From NCBI RefSeq assembly GCF_002994745.2, contig NC_037092.1, forward strand, positions 8,980,501 to 9,044,500: a DNA stretch of 64,000 nt. Direction: 5' to 3'. Shown here in pieces: positions 25,376 to 37,189 of this stretch (positions within the stretch are counted from its first letter, which is position 1; every line of letters begins with the position of its first letter). The position numbers and the translations under genes are program-made. The notes under the pieces were generated by a model. It did no database searches and was not told the DNA's origin. It saw nothing but the letters and a program-made list of their open reading frames with translations. This DNA comes from Rosa chinensis (taxonomy: Eukaryota > Streptophyta > Magnoliopsida > Rosales > Rosaceae).

Positions 25376-27390
25376 GTGATAAAAAGGAGGAAGAAAATAT
25401 GATTCTTTGAATCATATTGAGTTTATAATTCGACTTTGAACTCCACCCAAAATGACAAAACCTATCAGTAGCCTTTAGAGATAAGCATGTATCCCTTGGT
25501 CAATCAAGTTTGAGCATAATGTGATTGATTATATTCCCTTTTCATTCTTGCACTCGAGGACATGAAACTTATAAATACAATATATATGGGAAGCTTGTCA
25601 TTCAGGACTGAATGGAGTCTGAGCTACTTTATGTGCCTATAAAGCGGTTTAGACCGCATACAGTGTGCGCATAAAGCACAAGTTGCATATAGAGGCCAAA
25701 GTGATGAGTAGGCTCGACTCTCAGTTTTGTTTTCGGGGGATGAAAATACAAGAACTAGTACAGAGTTTGGATTGAGCTTAGCAGAAAATGACAGGTTTGA
25801 AGATTTAGATTCGTTGAAAAGATTGGTCAAGGCATGGCCTTCATTGTCGTTAAGGGTTGGTGATGAAAGGGCAAACAAGTTGAGATATGTACTGTCTTTT
25901 ACTGGTAAATGTACTTCGATCGACATCAATCTCTTCACTTTCATGTGAGACTTCAGAAACAAATGAAGAGATTAGAGACCAGAGGGTTGTGCTAATTGAT
26001 TCCAAACCTATTCTAGGGAATCAGCTATATATGATTCTAGAACTTCTAGCTACCCACCAACAGCCCACTTGACTGTGCTTCGTTGATGATTACTCTCGTG
26101 ACTCATTTTTTTACTACACTTCAATTCAGTAACTTTGGGATGAGTCATGACTCAGTTTTTTACTACACTTCAATTCTCTTATCGAATTATTAGGTCTTAA
26201 GAGAAACTTTAAAACATCGTTTGGTTCGTAGATTAAATGCTATATATGGGATGAGTCATGACTCAGTTTTTTACTACACTTCAATTTTCTTATCGAATTG
26301 TTAGGTCTTAAGAGAAACTTTAAAACATCGTTTGGTTCGTAGATTAAAGGCTATAAATTTACTGTTTTTCATATAAATCATGTAAAAAAAATTCCAAGCG
26401 GACCAGAAGATGTTTGTGGTTTTACTGCCCATATAAGAATAAGAAAAAGGAGATGGAGTACCTAAGTCGATGTAGAAATATTTGTACTGCTATATTGCAA
26501 TGAAAATGGTAACTACTCTGGCAATTGATAATCTGATAGTAGTATGGGAACTGTACAACGTGTAAAGGACATAAGGCTGAGAACAGGTTACCGTGACTAT
26601 TCCTATACCAATTCCAGAAGATACTAATAGCCACTTATGTGGACTTTGGATTCCCACATACACACTCCCCCGAAACGACACGGTGCACATGCGTTACAAC
26701 TTAGAACTGCATTGCCATTGTTTGAAGTAGATGACAGTTTTTTCATTCCCACAAGGCCACAACCCTACAATTGACTATGCTGTAAGCCTGTAAGTAATGC
26801 AATGTAATTTGAGATAAAAATAAAAATTTCGAATGTGATAACAGAATCCGTTATGTCTGATGTTATAATTAATGTGAAAACAAAAAATACTATAAGATAT
26901 AACTTTAAACCTTATCTAACATTGTGAAGAGAAATACCACTAAATTACATACAGGTTATAACATGTCAGTTAAAATCAGAGTGCGGCGATTTTCACGTAT
27001 AACTGATATTGGTCAGATGTAATTGCGTATTAATCATCAGAATTAGCAAGGATGCTAATTAACTCGTTAATAGCAGCACTATGCGTATATATAGATTCCC
27101 CTTTGAATTGAACCGTTCGTTTCGTGTTCTTATTCAAAGTTCAATGCTATGCGTTAAGCATGATCCAACTCCCACAATATAATCGGTTCAATGTGACTAG
27201 CCACCTCCTCATCGTTAACAAGTTATTACCATAACACAACCCAAGTTACAACCTATTAATCCACCTCAATTTGACAATTAATCACTATCAGTAAGCATAT
27301 ATGGACTATATATTTGGACCCCTTCCAACTTTTCAATGTCACACTACCCAGTTTTGTTATCTCTCAACCCCTAAACCCTAAAACAAAGCC
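25376..27390. other. Intergenic region between FLS2 and X8 A1
   Basis: Contains a ~111-bp tandem duplication (26137-26358) and, from about 26530, the promoter-proximal segment shared by all type A X8 units. A short open frame near 25727-25948 has no recognisable domain and is not called. Confidence 0.5.
26137..26358. repeat. 111-bp tandem duplication
   Basis: GGGATGAGTCATGACTCAG begins at 26137 and again at 26248. The following ~90 bases (including TTAAGAGAAACTTTAAAAC) are nearly identical. A partial third copy of the TGACTCA/TTTTTACTACACTTC words lies just before, at about 26095-26130. Confidence 0.9.
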
Positions 27391-27775
27391 ATGGCTCAAT
27401 CAAGTAGTGCGTCATCTCTTTCCATTCTGTTCCTTCTGCTCTTGTTCATCCACTTTCCTGGTATAATTGCCCAATCTTTCACTAGCAATTTTATGTTGCA
27501 CATTCGTTGAGTACCTACTACCTAGATTAGGTTTTGCATTCTACTGGAACTTTTTTTTTTTGGTGTGAAATAATTTATTAAACAGATTTGGATACTGTAC
27601 AAATTAAAGTTGCACCTGTAATTTGCAGTCTTTGTTTTTTTTTTTTTTTTTTTTTTTTACCTTTTAAATTGTGTAGGAGGGCCTATAAAGCTTGTTAGTT
27701 GGGATGAGAATAAGACCTGGTGTGCTGCTAAGCCTTCAGCAAACTGATTCAGAGCTTTTGCAAACATTCAGTTTG

Positions 27776-28610
27776 CAGTGGCGGCGTAGCCAGAAATATG
27801 AATTAGGAGGGTCATTTTTCAAATCATAATGATTATATTAAACAAAAATATAATTTTATCAAATAACATAAAATCGCATATGTTTATTGTTAAAAAAATA
27901 ATTTAAATATACTAGTTTATATATCATTCTTTGGATAAAAGAAAATCATAAATTATTAACATACTCAAACATAATAGATATCTTCAAACCAATTATAATT
28001 GTTTGCGATGATTGCTCTTAATTATTTTGAACTCTATACATGGTGGTCTCATCATCAATACAAGCAAATATATCTTTCCCAATATATGTAATGATACTGC
28101 CACTCATCCACATATCTTCCATTTGGTTTCAGAAATCACTATTTATGATCTTCATGGTAGAATAAATTAAATTAACTAATCTCTAAAAAAATTTAAACTT
28201 TGTAATGAATTAAAGAAATTTCTTTAATTGAAGTGATTTATTAACAAGGTAACAAATCTTACTCTCTTGTTGATTTCAAGTCTTGCCGTTCCTAGGAGAT
28301 CGAGAAACAAATTCTTTGGGAAATATAGTTAACAGCATAGAAATATGACTAGGAGAAAGAAAAAAAAAAACACAAATAAATATGAGGTAATCATTGATTA
28401 ATTGATCAATTAATAAAATATAGTAGAAATTTAAAAAGAATGTTGGAGTCTTGCAAGTCCAAGTTGCACGTGGGTACGCAAATTATTTTGGCTGTCAGAA
28501 GGGTCAAATCACATATTAAAATATAATATTTACATAGAAACATCTAAAATTTCAACCAATCAGGAGAAGGGTCAAATGACCCTGCTGGCCCTAATGTGCC
28601 TACGCCCTTG
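27776..28610. mobile_element. hAT-like insertion in X8 A1 exon 2
   Basis: Interrupts the codons between IQFA and CNQL. It begins CAGTGGCGGCGTAGCC and ends with the imperfect inverse (GTGCCTACGCCCTTG). It is AT-rich and has no transposase. Similar CAGTGGCGG-type ends occur at 32672-33156, where an 8-bp target duplication is clear; here the duplication is not clean. Confidence 0.65.
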
Positions 28611-28684
28611 CAAGCACCTGCAACCAATTGAAGGATTGCAAGGTGACACAAGAAGGAGGCTCATGCTAAAACCCCAACTCTCTC

Positions 28685-28953
28685 AGAGCAAGTCCATCCG
28701 TTGAGCTTGACCGGTCAAGACTATTCACTGCTTTTTTGCCTTGTATTTCCACTATTAAGGTTGGCAGGTCAGATACTGTTCACAAAATGTCAAGAATGGT
28801 CACTTTTGTAGTCAATTCTATTCTGACTACGAAAGTGACCATTCTTGACATTTTGTGAACAGTATCTGACCAGCCAACCTCAATAGTGGAAATACAAGGC
28901 AAAAAAGCAGTGAATAGTCTTGACCGGTCAAGCTCAACTGGTGAACTTGCTCT
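28685..28953. mobile_element. Fold-back MITE in X8 A1 exon 2
   Basis: A near-perfect long inverted repeat: arms of about 125 bp starting AGAGCAAGT...TTGACCGGTCAAG and returning as CTTGACCGGTCAA...ACTTGCTCT, with a very short loop near 28810-28830. It sits between the codons for PNS and LINH of the intact gene, with at most 2-3 bp of target duplication. One ORF spanning its right arm is an artefact. Confidence 0.9.
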
Positions 28954-29175
28954 CATTAACCATGCCTCAGTGGTGATGAATCTTTACTATAAGGCGGTAG
29001 GCCAAAACAGTTGGAATTGTGACTTCAGAGGATCTGCTCTTATCACTCAGACTGATCCAAGTAATGAATAGACTATATCAGTGTTAACTTTGATTTACAT
29101 TATATGAACTTTGCTCTTACGATGATGAATTTACTGTTCGGTCTTGCAGGTTACGGTAGCTGCAAGTATGCATAG

Positions 29176-30073
29176 CAGGTGTACAAGGTTTCTCGATTTT
29201 AATTGCCTAGCTAGAATAATATGAGAAGAAATCCCCATTGTTCCCTTGATTTGGTATTTTTCTAGGATTATTACTTTTAGTCGTTAATATTTGTAGTAGT
29301 GTGAAATTTTCATTTGGGTGTACTGAGGTTGGTATTTTTCAGCAAAGTGATTCCATACCTAGCCATGAAGCTCTCTTCTATAATGTCTTGTATGGAAACA
29401 CTACTTCATCAACAAGTTAGAATTCTTGACTATCTTCTGGGAAAGCCGGAAGCATGTCCGGCGTAGTTTCATGTTTTACAGTGGGTCCCTCTCACCACAA
29501 TTAACCCATTGTCATTGATTCAACCCTTAAAAGGTCAAAAACTGTTATGTCAATCTGTTCCCTCTGAAATGATTAGAAAGTGACTGGTACGAATCGAAAT
29601 AAAGAGCTGGGGACGTTAGTCCCTCCATGTGTCGCATGTAATCGTTCTAATAACATTTGGCCATCCCCAGAACCTCCCCAGAAAATAAGAAAGTCTTGCG
29701 TAGGCTGGTACGAATCGACATAATTAAGAGCTGGGGACGTTAGTTCCTCCATGTGTAGCATGTAATCGTTCTAATAACATTTGGCGACATCCCCAGAACC
29801 TCCCCAGAAAATAAGAAAGTCTTGTGTAGACTGGTACGAATCTAAATAATTAAGAGCTGGGGACGTTAGTTCCTCCATGTGTAGCATTTAATCGTTCTAA
29901 TAAAATTTGGCCATCCCCAGAAAATAAGGAAGTCTTGTGTAGAAATTAGTCGAGAGTCGAGAAAGGTTTCCGTATAAAACCCTAGAAGATGAAGCCTCAA
30001 GTGCCGCCGTTCGAAATTCCTCAACCCCAAGACTTGCTGGGAACACACAAGATTCACAGCTCAGGTGCTTGCC
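29176..30073. promoter_or_regulatory. Spacer and upstream region of X8 B3
   Basis: The first ~300 bp resemble the downstream region of the other type A genes. 29584-29945 holds three tandem units of 121-126 bp, each with CTGGTACGAATC, GAGCTGGGGACGTTAG and AATCGTTCTAATAA. Type B4 has a single related unit at about 49300-49430. TATAAAACC near 29972 is a TATA candidate about 100 bp before the ATG. Confidence 0.7.
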
Positions 30074-32462
30074 ATGTCGAGTTCCCGGTTGTACATGCGC
30101 ATCCTCTTTGGAGTTATCATTTGTCTGGGTAATTAATTCTTGCTTTATTAATGCGATTGGTCTGACTATGGTTATGGTAAACATATTAGTTTGTTTGTAA
30201 AATTGATATGCGATTGCTTGTTGTTGGGCTTTTGGGCCTCGGTTACAGAAAATAGATGTACATTAATCAAATTTTTGTCTAATGAGATTATGGGCCTAGG
30301 ACCTTTGCTTCCTTACGTACATCTACATTTGTAGTATGTTTATGTTGATAAATGAACTATTTGACCCAAAAAAAAAAAAAAAAGGAAAAAGATTATGGTT
30401 CTGATTCAGCTGAAATTTGTTTCATTCTAAGTCAGATGAAATTTGATTCATTCTAATTAGTCCCTTTTAAGTTCTCGGTTCAGATTTTGCTTACCAACTG
30501 GAAATAAGATTAGATCTTTTACTACAAGGTTGATTGGGTTTGAAGCAAAATCGAATGAAGTTACAGATTTATGTTTTCAGATTCTGGATTTTATTTTATT
30601 TTAAATTTTTTTTTTTTGACTTACTGATCAGACAGTTCTATGGTCATTGTGTTGTTGCTGTCCGTTTTGCGTTGATGGACTGCTTATCAATTTTACCATA
30701 TTAGTTTGTTTGTAAATGGATCTTAATGAGTTCTGATGGTTTCATTTAATTTGTTTCCTTTGACCAATTTTTTGCAGGACATATTCATATTTCACCTTTG
30801 AAGGCATTTGCACAGGTAATGCCCTAGTACATGCCTATATGAACTTGTAAAATGCTAGTATATGTGCCAATATCCTCATTACTGACCTGTGTGTATATGT
30901 GCTTATGTCCTCTTGTAGACTTGGTGTGTAGCCAATCCATCATTAGGTTATGATACTTCGGAAAACGTGGAAAGCTATGCATGCAATTACGTGGATTGCT
31001 CTTCAATTCACAGCGGAGATCCATGCTCTGTCCCCTCGAACTTGTTTAGTCGTGCATCCTTTGCCATGAATGCTTACTACCAACAGGGACATGATTGCAC
31101 ATTTGGTGGCTCTGGACTCAAATCTATTACTGATCCAAGTATGTATTTCATTGTCTCATAGGGCTGATAATTGATTAGTTGCAAGCTGTGTTGTTTGTGA
31201 TTGTTTTATCATTTTGCAGGCTACGGAAACTGCAAATTTGTAGGTTCAGAAGAAATGATTTCTGCTCCAGCAGCTCTGGTAATGGATTTAAAGTTTAAAT
31301 TATTCGCTTTTACTTCTGCCGGCTGGTTTCTAACTCTTTGTAGAAGGGTGTTTACATTTGAGCTATTGTAAAATGTGTAGTTATATACTGAAGAGGATAT
31401 CTTTTATACGGTACTATACTAACTCCTGTTGTGCACTGGACTTTAAGGCTTTAACCATGTGCCTTTTCATATCATTTTTTAGTAGTTATTAACTTCATTG
31501 TGACGTGTTTTCTTCACAGTGAAAGTTCCTTTGCTGTATTTCTTTAGAACTGAAAATGTGTAGTTTTGTTTGTTGTTGCGTCTGTTTTTGCTGAAATCTT
31601 TAGATGTAGCTTCTCAGGCTTCCCACTGCTCATACTCTTAACTCTTTTCGTATAAACTATGATTATTGTGGTATTACAAATTACAGAGTAAATGGTGTAT
31701 TGCAAAGCCAGCTGCCCCTTACAGTTTACTACAAATAAACATTGACTTCGCTTGTAGTAAAGTCGACTGTAGCGTAATTCAAACCGGTGGTGAATGCCAA
31801 TTACCAGACACTATAATGAACCACGCGTCTGTTGCCATGAATCTTTACTACCAATCATTTGGCAGAACAGATTTGAGCTGTCATTTCAAGTCGACCGGCA
31901 TGATTGTGATTGACGATCCAAGTAAGTATAATCGTTATCTGGTGGTCAAATTAACTGTAGAAATTTCATAGACCTTTCAATTTGAATTTACAGTTCGATT
32001 GTTATTTTGTTTATAGGTTTTGGAACTTGTTTGTACAAAAGAAAAGGGAAGGAAGGAGGTGCTGGTGTGAGTCTCGTAAAAAAGCACGGGAAATCTAGTG
32101 TCATTTTAAAATTGATAGTAGCGTTGATAATTACTTTTGGATTGATAGGGACTGTAACTGTTGTGTGCGTGTGCCGGCGTTCTCGGAATCCCTCACAAGC
32201 AATAAAAAGTGAGATGCAACACATGCCAACCCCAGCCCCCTCTCAGTCCCAGCCACAGCCATCATGTTCAGTGACGGTATCAGTTCCCTGTCAGGAGGTA
32301 TCAGTTCCCCCTCCCGGTCCTTATCAAACACAACCCAAGAAAGATGACGGCCAACTTGACATTGTTGTTTCAGGTAATCAAGTCAATGGAAACAAAGGAG
32401 ACCATGATGGACAGTTCTTCGTTGGCAACACTATACACAAGACTGTCCATATCAACATTTAG
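30074..32462 (+). CDS. Two-domain X8 transmembrane protein, copy B3
   Basis: Exons 30074-30128, 30778-30815, 30919-31138, 31220-31278, 31687-31921, 32017-32462 join to 350 residues. Signal peptide MSSSRLYMRILFGVIICLG; X8 domain 1 from TWCVANPSLGYDT to GYGNCKF; X8 domain 2 from KWCIAKPAAPYSLLQ to SFGTCLYKR. The domains have the six-Cys X8 layout. A basic juxtamembrane stretch precedes the helix ILKLIVALIITFGLIGTVTV, then VCVCRRSR as stop-transfer (the Cys pair could be S-acylated). A ~105-residue Pro/Gln/Ser-rich tail ends in a Gly/Asn-rich segment (SGNQVNGNKGDHDGQ, VGNTIHKTVHINI). Intron phases match the other X8 genes. Glucan binding is inferred from the family. Confidence 0.92.
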
Positions 32463-32671
32463 TAATGTTAAACAAGCCTTTATATATGTATGTATATGCA
32501 TCTTTGTGAATATACTTAATTAGTACGTTGTTAGTTTTCTGATCATGTTAATTGTGTTGGTAAATGTTATTTACTGAATTACTGATTATCAGAATCGGGG
32601 CGGATGGGGGGTTTGGGTTGTTGCTTAACCTCGACTTTTTTAGCTGGTCAAGAAAGTTAAAGGGTGGGGAG

Positions 32672-33156
32672 CAGGGGCGTAACTAAGTCAAGGGCTCGTT
32701 GGGCTATAGCCCAACCCAAGTTTCGATCCAAAATCTCTTAAGTATACCTATAGTGCAGTCCCATACCCAGCAAAATCAGGTTACTTCGAGAGAAGAAAAA
32801 AATTATGTGTGAATCAGCCTTTGTCTTCTGTTTTCTTGGTTCTTCATCTGGTTGGTTTAGATGGAGCAAAAATGAGTAATTTGGTATGAAGTTTTAATGT
32901 ATTGGTGGAAATGAAGTATGGTTGAGAAGACAAATCAACCCTACTCTTCTACCATTTCCACAATATACACACATTAATCAACCCTACTCTTACTGCACTA
33001 GTTGTTGGGATTGTGATTGTTATGCCCATTTCAATGAGACATACTCAACTCCCACACTTGTGTATACTTGTACTAAAAAAAAATTTTGGATTTTGCCCAA
33101 AGAAAGAGATCTAAAAATGTAGCCCACCCCATTTTCAGATCCTAGATCCGCCACTG
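32672..33156. mobile_element. Small hAT-type element
   Basis: 485 bp, beginning CAGGGGCGTAAC and ending ATCCGCCACTG, flanked by a perfect 8-bp duplication GTGGGGAG (32664-32671 and 33157-33164). The paralogous site near 52460 (GATGGGAACACCTTTGGG) lacks it. No transposase; a short ORF inside has no domain. Confidence 0.85.
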
Positions 33157-33164
33157 GTGGGGAG

Positions 33165-34891
33165 ACCTTTGGGTTTGTAAAAATGGCAGAATGGGGCAAA
33201 GAGGAGGAAGATCAGTCTTGAAGAAGAAGCTGTGATTCTTTTTTAAAAAAAGTAAAGCTAGCTCTGAACGACGTCATTAGGAGCAACTTCGTTAAACCAA
33301 AAAAGTGTGTTTTGGTCTGTTTATTTAAAAAATAAAAAAACTCTCTCCCCACTCTTCAATCAAGGACAATTTCCGATCAATTCCAATCTACTCAACAACA
33401 TATCCATACACTTTTCGACCACTACAAAGAACATAGCCAAACAGATCCAAGATGCAGTCCCTTACCATTCTTCTATCAAAAACTAGAAGTCGATTTAACA
33501 TGGCTGCACCAAAACACCATCAACCATTCGAACCCCTAACATGTAGAACAAAATCAACAGTCAACCCATCACCAACTTTCGTATCCAAAACAGAAACTGC
33601 AGAGTGTCCTTACCACGTAATCAAAGTTGTCTTCCAATAGCGTGCTACCAACTTGTCCCCGTTCCGAAATTCGTAGCGTTATTGACTTCAAAGCAATCAA
33701 AGATTCCTTGAAGTAAAGAAAACTGGCTGCTAAAGTTATAATCCTTTAAAGATCTTTTCTTGACCACTCTTAGAAACGTTACTAGTGATCCTACTAATAC
33801 TAGTACAAGGGCGTGGCCTTGCGATCTCGAAGCATCCTAACATTTCCAAGTACGTAGCTGGTACTGCAATCATTTATTTCCCCAACAATTTCTTTGATTA
33901 TAGGGAACATAATTTCTCAACTCTCTGCAGACCAATGGCAACCTAAGAATAGTTTATGTGACTCTACTAGTCATTCCTCAATTTCGTGTGTTTCCCAACA
34001 AAATAATATTGTCAACACAACAACACAATATTAGATTTTCCAAAGCAACAAAGCTTCATATCGTTCCACCAATTAACAACAAGATTGGGGAGATGCCAAT
34101 CTCAAGCAATACTTAATTTCATGTTTGTGTTGCCATTACAAGTTTTCCTATTAGTCCACTACTTGGGAAACCCTTAAGAGGTGTCTACCTTACTCGAAAA
34201 TCACACCTTCTTCCGTAGAGCATCGATGGGGAACCGCTACAGTCGGGCCATCGCTCGGAAGAAAGAAGAGGAAACCGAGTGAAAATATGAACACCACTGA
34301 TCCAAATGACTATATAGGGGTCATTATCTCACTTTTTACTCAATTTTTCACTTTGGTCCGTCCAACACTATATTTTTCAATACGTGCAACAATATATGTA
34401 GTGCAACAACTTTAATCCATCAATAAAATTTACTCTATAACACTAGCATGGAGGTACACAAACATTCCTTTCAACTTCATCTCTAACCTACTTTGCCGAG
34501 TATCAACTCACCCAATATAACCTCGTTAACTTCTTAATGCTCAATCCCCTAATAATTTACCCAACACTTCATCCAATTTTCATACTTACTACCTTTGGAG
34601 CGTTTGTGGTCGAGTGGCATCATGATGGCATTGGCAATTTAAAATTTAAACCAAACTTTAAAGCACAACAAAAAGACAATCCAACTAATTTTCTTCCAAG
34701 GAATCTCAAAGGTATCTTTACTCTTATTATTTTTGTTTTTTTTTATCTCCTCTCCCTCTTATTTTTGTTTTTTTTATCTCCTCTCCCTCTTGGGCACTAA
34801 TCAATTTGTTTGATGGTGATTAATTGATCAATTGAAGTCATCAATTGGACTTGACATCTTCGGTATGAAATTCATTGATTAATTTATTTAT
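33165..34891. other. Downstream spacer with an unclassified insertion
   Basis: 33165-33300 matches the unit 2 spacer (52735-52860) and 34780-34890 matches 52925-53060. About 1.4 kb in between (roughly 33340-34740) is absent from unit 2. It is probably an inserted element, but I cannot identify its ends. At 34725-34790 a ~31-bp word ending TCTCCTCTCCCTCTT is duplicated in tandem. Confidence 0.5.
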
Positions 34892-34908
34892 TTTTCAGAA
34901 AATTCATT

Positions 34909-36780
34909 TTTTTTTATCAAAAGATGTTAGCCCATTAATTATATAGATTCAGCAAGCAGTACAAAAACGAAACAGCCCTAAGGGGTCGACAGAAAGAATC
35001 GTTCCTCAGAGTACCATGAGACTCCTACTCTACCAAGAACAAGAACCCAATATACCCCTAGCACACCCACCTTTAGACAGTTCACGCACCTTTATTGCAA
35101 ACAAAAACCAAACAATCTCCAAAGCAAGATTAAAATACGCTCAGAGATCATGATCTTTGCGACCTAGCTAAAATTAAATAACATCCGGAAGAGGAGAAGT
35201 AGCCTCCTTTTCCATTCCATCTTCTTTATCCAATGCCTTAGCCTCAGCAGTAACTGCTTCCTTGGACAAGCTACCTTCGGACCCATTCACAGCAGCAGAG
35301 TCAATATGGCTCTTCCATTTGCGAGATTTCGTCTCTTGCAGCTCCTGATCCAAAGTTCTAGTAGCCTTCGGCTTGTTCTTACTACCTCGGGGACTACCCA
35401 ACTTCTTCTTTTTCTTTGGCGAGATTATAATCTGCCCATTCTTATGTTGTAATACCAAAGCTAAATTTTCATCCACTTTGAGAGCAAGAGCTGGAAGTGA
35501 CAACAGCTTCTTACCCGCATTGAGCAAATCATAGTTCGCTTTTCTCTTGGTACCCACGACAACAAAGCTAGCTGAACCTAACTCCACCCCCGGCTTCAGA
35601 AAGCCTTTCTTCACTTTGGGCAAAGCATTTGTTGGCAGTGTGGTTGTCTTAGAACCATATGGGACCAGCTTCTTCCAATTCTTAAACTATCCTACACCAT
35701 TATGCTCAACCAAACCCAATGATGCACATATTAGACTTGCAATAATCTTAGAGCCATGCAGCACGTCACTTCTTTGTGACGCATGGGCTTCCACAACTCC
35801 TAACAAATGGGACCCATGCAACCTACCTCCTTCTACCGCATCCTTTTGTTGCACCACAAGCTCCATACCCATTCCCCCAACCTCAGCAATAGGCATCTAC
35901 TCCGTCACGGAAGCTAGCACTGGTTCCGGAGGGAGAGCACCCACTTCCAACGACAAACCGGCCATCGCTGCTTCCAGTGGCCCATTTCTGAATTTCTACC
36001 TTCTCTTGCATTAAAAAACCATCACACCCCGAGGCCTCATGCTCAAACAAGCTGCAATCCCTGCAAAATCCCTTAACTTTCTCATAAATGATAGTAATCT
36101 CAAGCTACACCGTGGGAGAGAACTCGAAAAGCATCCAAGTATGTGCCCTCCGACTAGTATCCAACACCAATCGGATTCTCTGCTCCTTCTCTTTCCTACG
36201 AAGAGCCGATTGATCAAATCTAATAACCTGACCGACGGCAGATCCAATTAGGGTTAAGACATGCTTGTTTCGAAATGCTAATGGCAAACCTTTGACCGCA
36301 ATCCAAATCTCCATCTCCCATAAAGGAACCCTTTCCACCGTGCCAACTCCATCATATTCCCCTACCAGCAGCATCGTGTTCCTGTAGAACCACGACCCTC
36401 CATGCAGCGCTCTATTACGATCAGCTTCATGAGTGAATTGGAAAAGGAATCGATCTCCGGCATCATGAACAGAGAGGCCAGACTTGAGACGCCAGATGGA
36501 AGCAATGGTTCCTTTGAACCCGGGAAACCGCGACTTTGATCCAAGTAGTCGCCCGATGATATACCAGTTGTTGTCTTGCAGCGCTGCCTGCCCCACCTTG
36601 GCCAAGGACACCCTTGCGGAATCAGAAGGAGGACGAAGCCATAGAACTCGTAGGAGTCTGTGCCATAGAGCTCAGACAAAAGTTTGAAGATTTTGATCGA
36701 AGAAATTTTCTTCAAAAACCCTAGTAGAGCGAGCGGCTAGGTCAAGAGAACTTTTTTATTCTTAAAGAAGGATAAATCTA
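34909..36780 (-). mobile_element. LINE with ORF1 only (internally deleted)
   Basis: Flanked by a 17-bp duplication TTTTCAGAAAATTCATT (34892-34908 and 36781-36797). The paralogous empty site is visible at about 53055-53080. On the minus strand, 36611-36105 reads as a DUF4283-type ORF1 domain (WYIIGRLLGSKSRFPGFKG, ALHGGSWFYRN, IWIAVKGLPLAFRNKHVL). A frameshifted zinc-knuckle part and a basic C-terminal part (35623-35174) follow. No endonuclease or reverse transcriptase is present. The 3' end carries an A run (T run at 34909-34914). Confidence 0.82.
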
Positions 36781-37189
36781 TTTTCAGAAAATTCATTGAA
36801 TTCTAATAAATTGTTAAATTTTATTTGTAAATTTATTGAATTTTTTTTTTTAGGGTGGTGCTATTCACATACCCCCTCTATTTTTCTATTACTTTAATTT
36901 AATTTTCTTTTACAAATTACCCTAACTACCCTCCCTTGCAATTATGTTTCTTTTTCTTATTTCTTTTTTCTATTTGGCAAGTCAATCATGAATCAAACAT
37001 CATTTATACGATAAATCAAATTTTTTTGCTACTAAGATATTATGATACGAAGATCTTCCAAGTAACATTAATTTTTAGCAGTAAATATGGTTTTGCTCTC
37101 CACACTCTAATTATTACATAAAAAGGTACCGGACTTAATTCAACATTGTGAAGAGCATGCCAATACAATCACTAGTTGGTTATTTTGAG

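Larger units (their letters stand above)
27391..29175 (+). pseudogene. Secreted one-domain X8 gene A1, broken by two insertions
   Basis: Exon 1 27391-27460 encodes an intact signal peptide (MAQSSSASSLSILFLLLLF...). Exon 2 starts after the AG near 27676 and reads TWCAAKPSA, then a 1-bp insertion brings TGA at 27745-27747; the frame is restored shortly after. The exon is split by an ~835-bp element (27776-28610) and again by a fold-back MITE (28685-28953). A TAA replaces TAT after GGSC. The last exon (29150-29175, GYGSCKYA stop) is intact. A telo-box-like AAACCCTAAA lies just before the ATG. The intact relative is at 55693. Confidence 0.92.

Noticed and set aside
25624..25962. Opposed open frames of 73 and 112 codons upstream of FLS2
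   Set aside because: No recognisable domain, no splice support, overlapping on both strands; most likely chance.
28886..29071. Open frame joining a hairpin arm to X8 residues
   Set aside because: Starts inside the fold-back MITE; the X8 part belongs to the interrupted exon of A1.
35174..36611. Host gene on the minus strand
   Set aside because: DUF4283 ORF1 features, target duplications and an empty paralogous site show it is a LINE.
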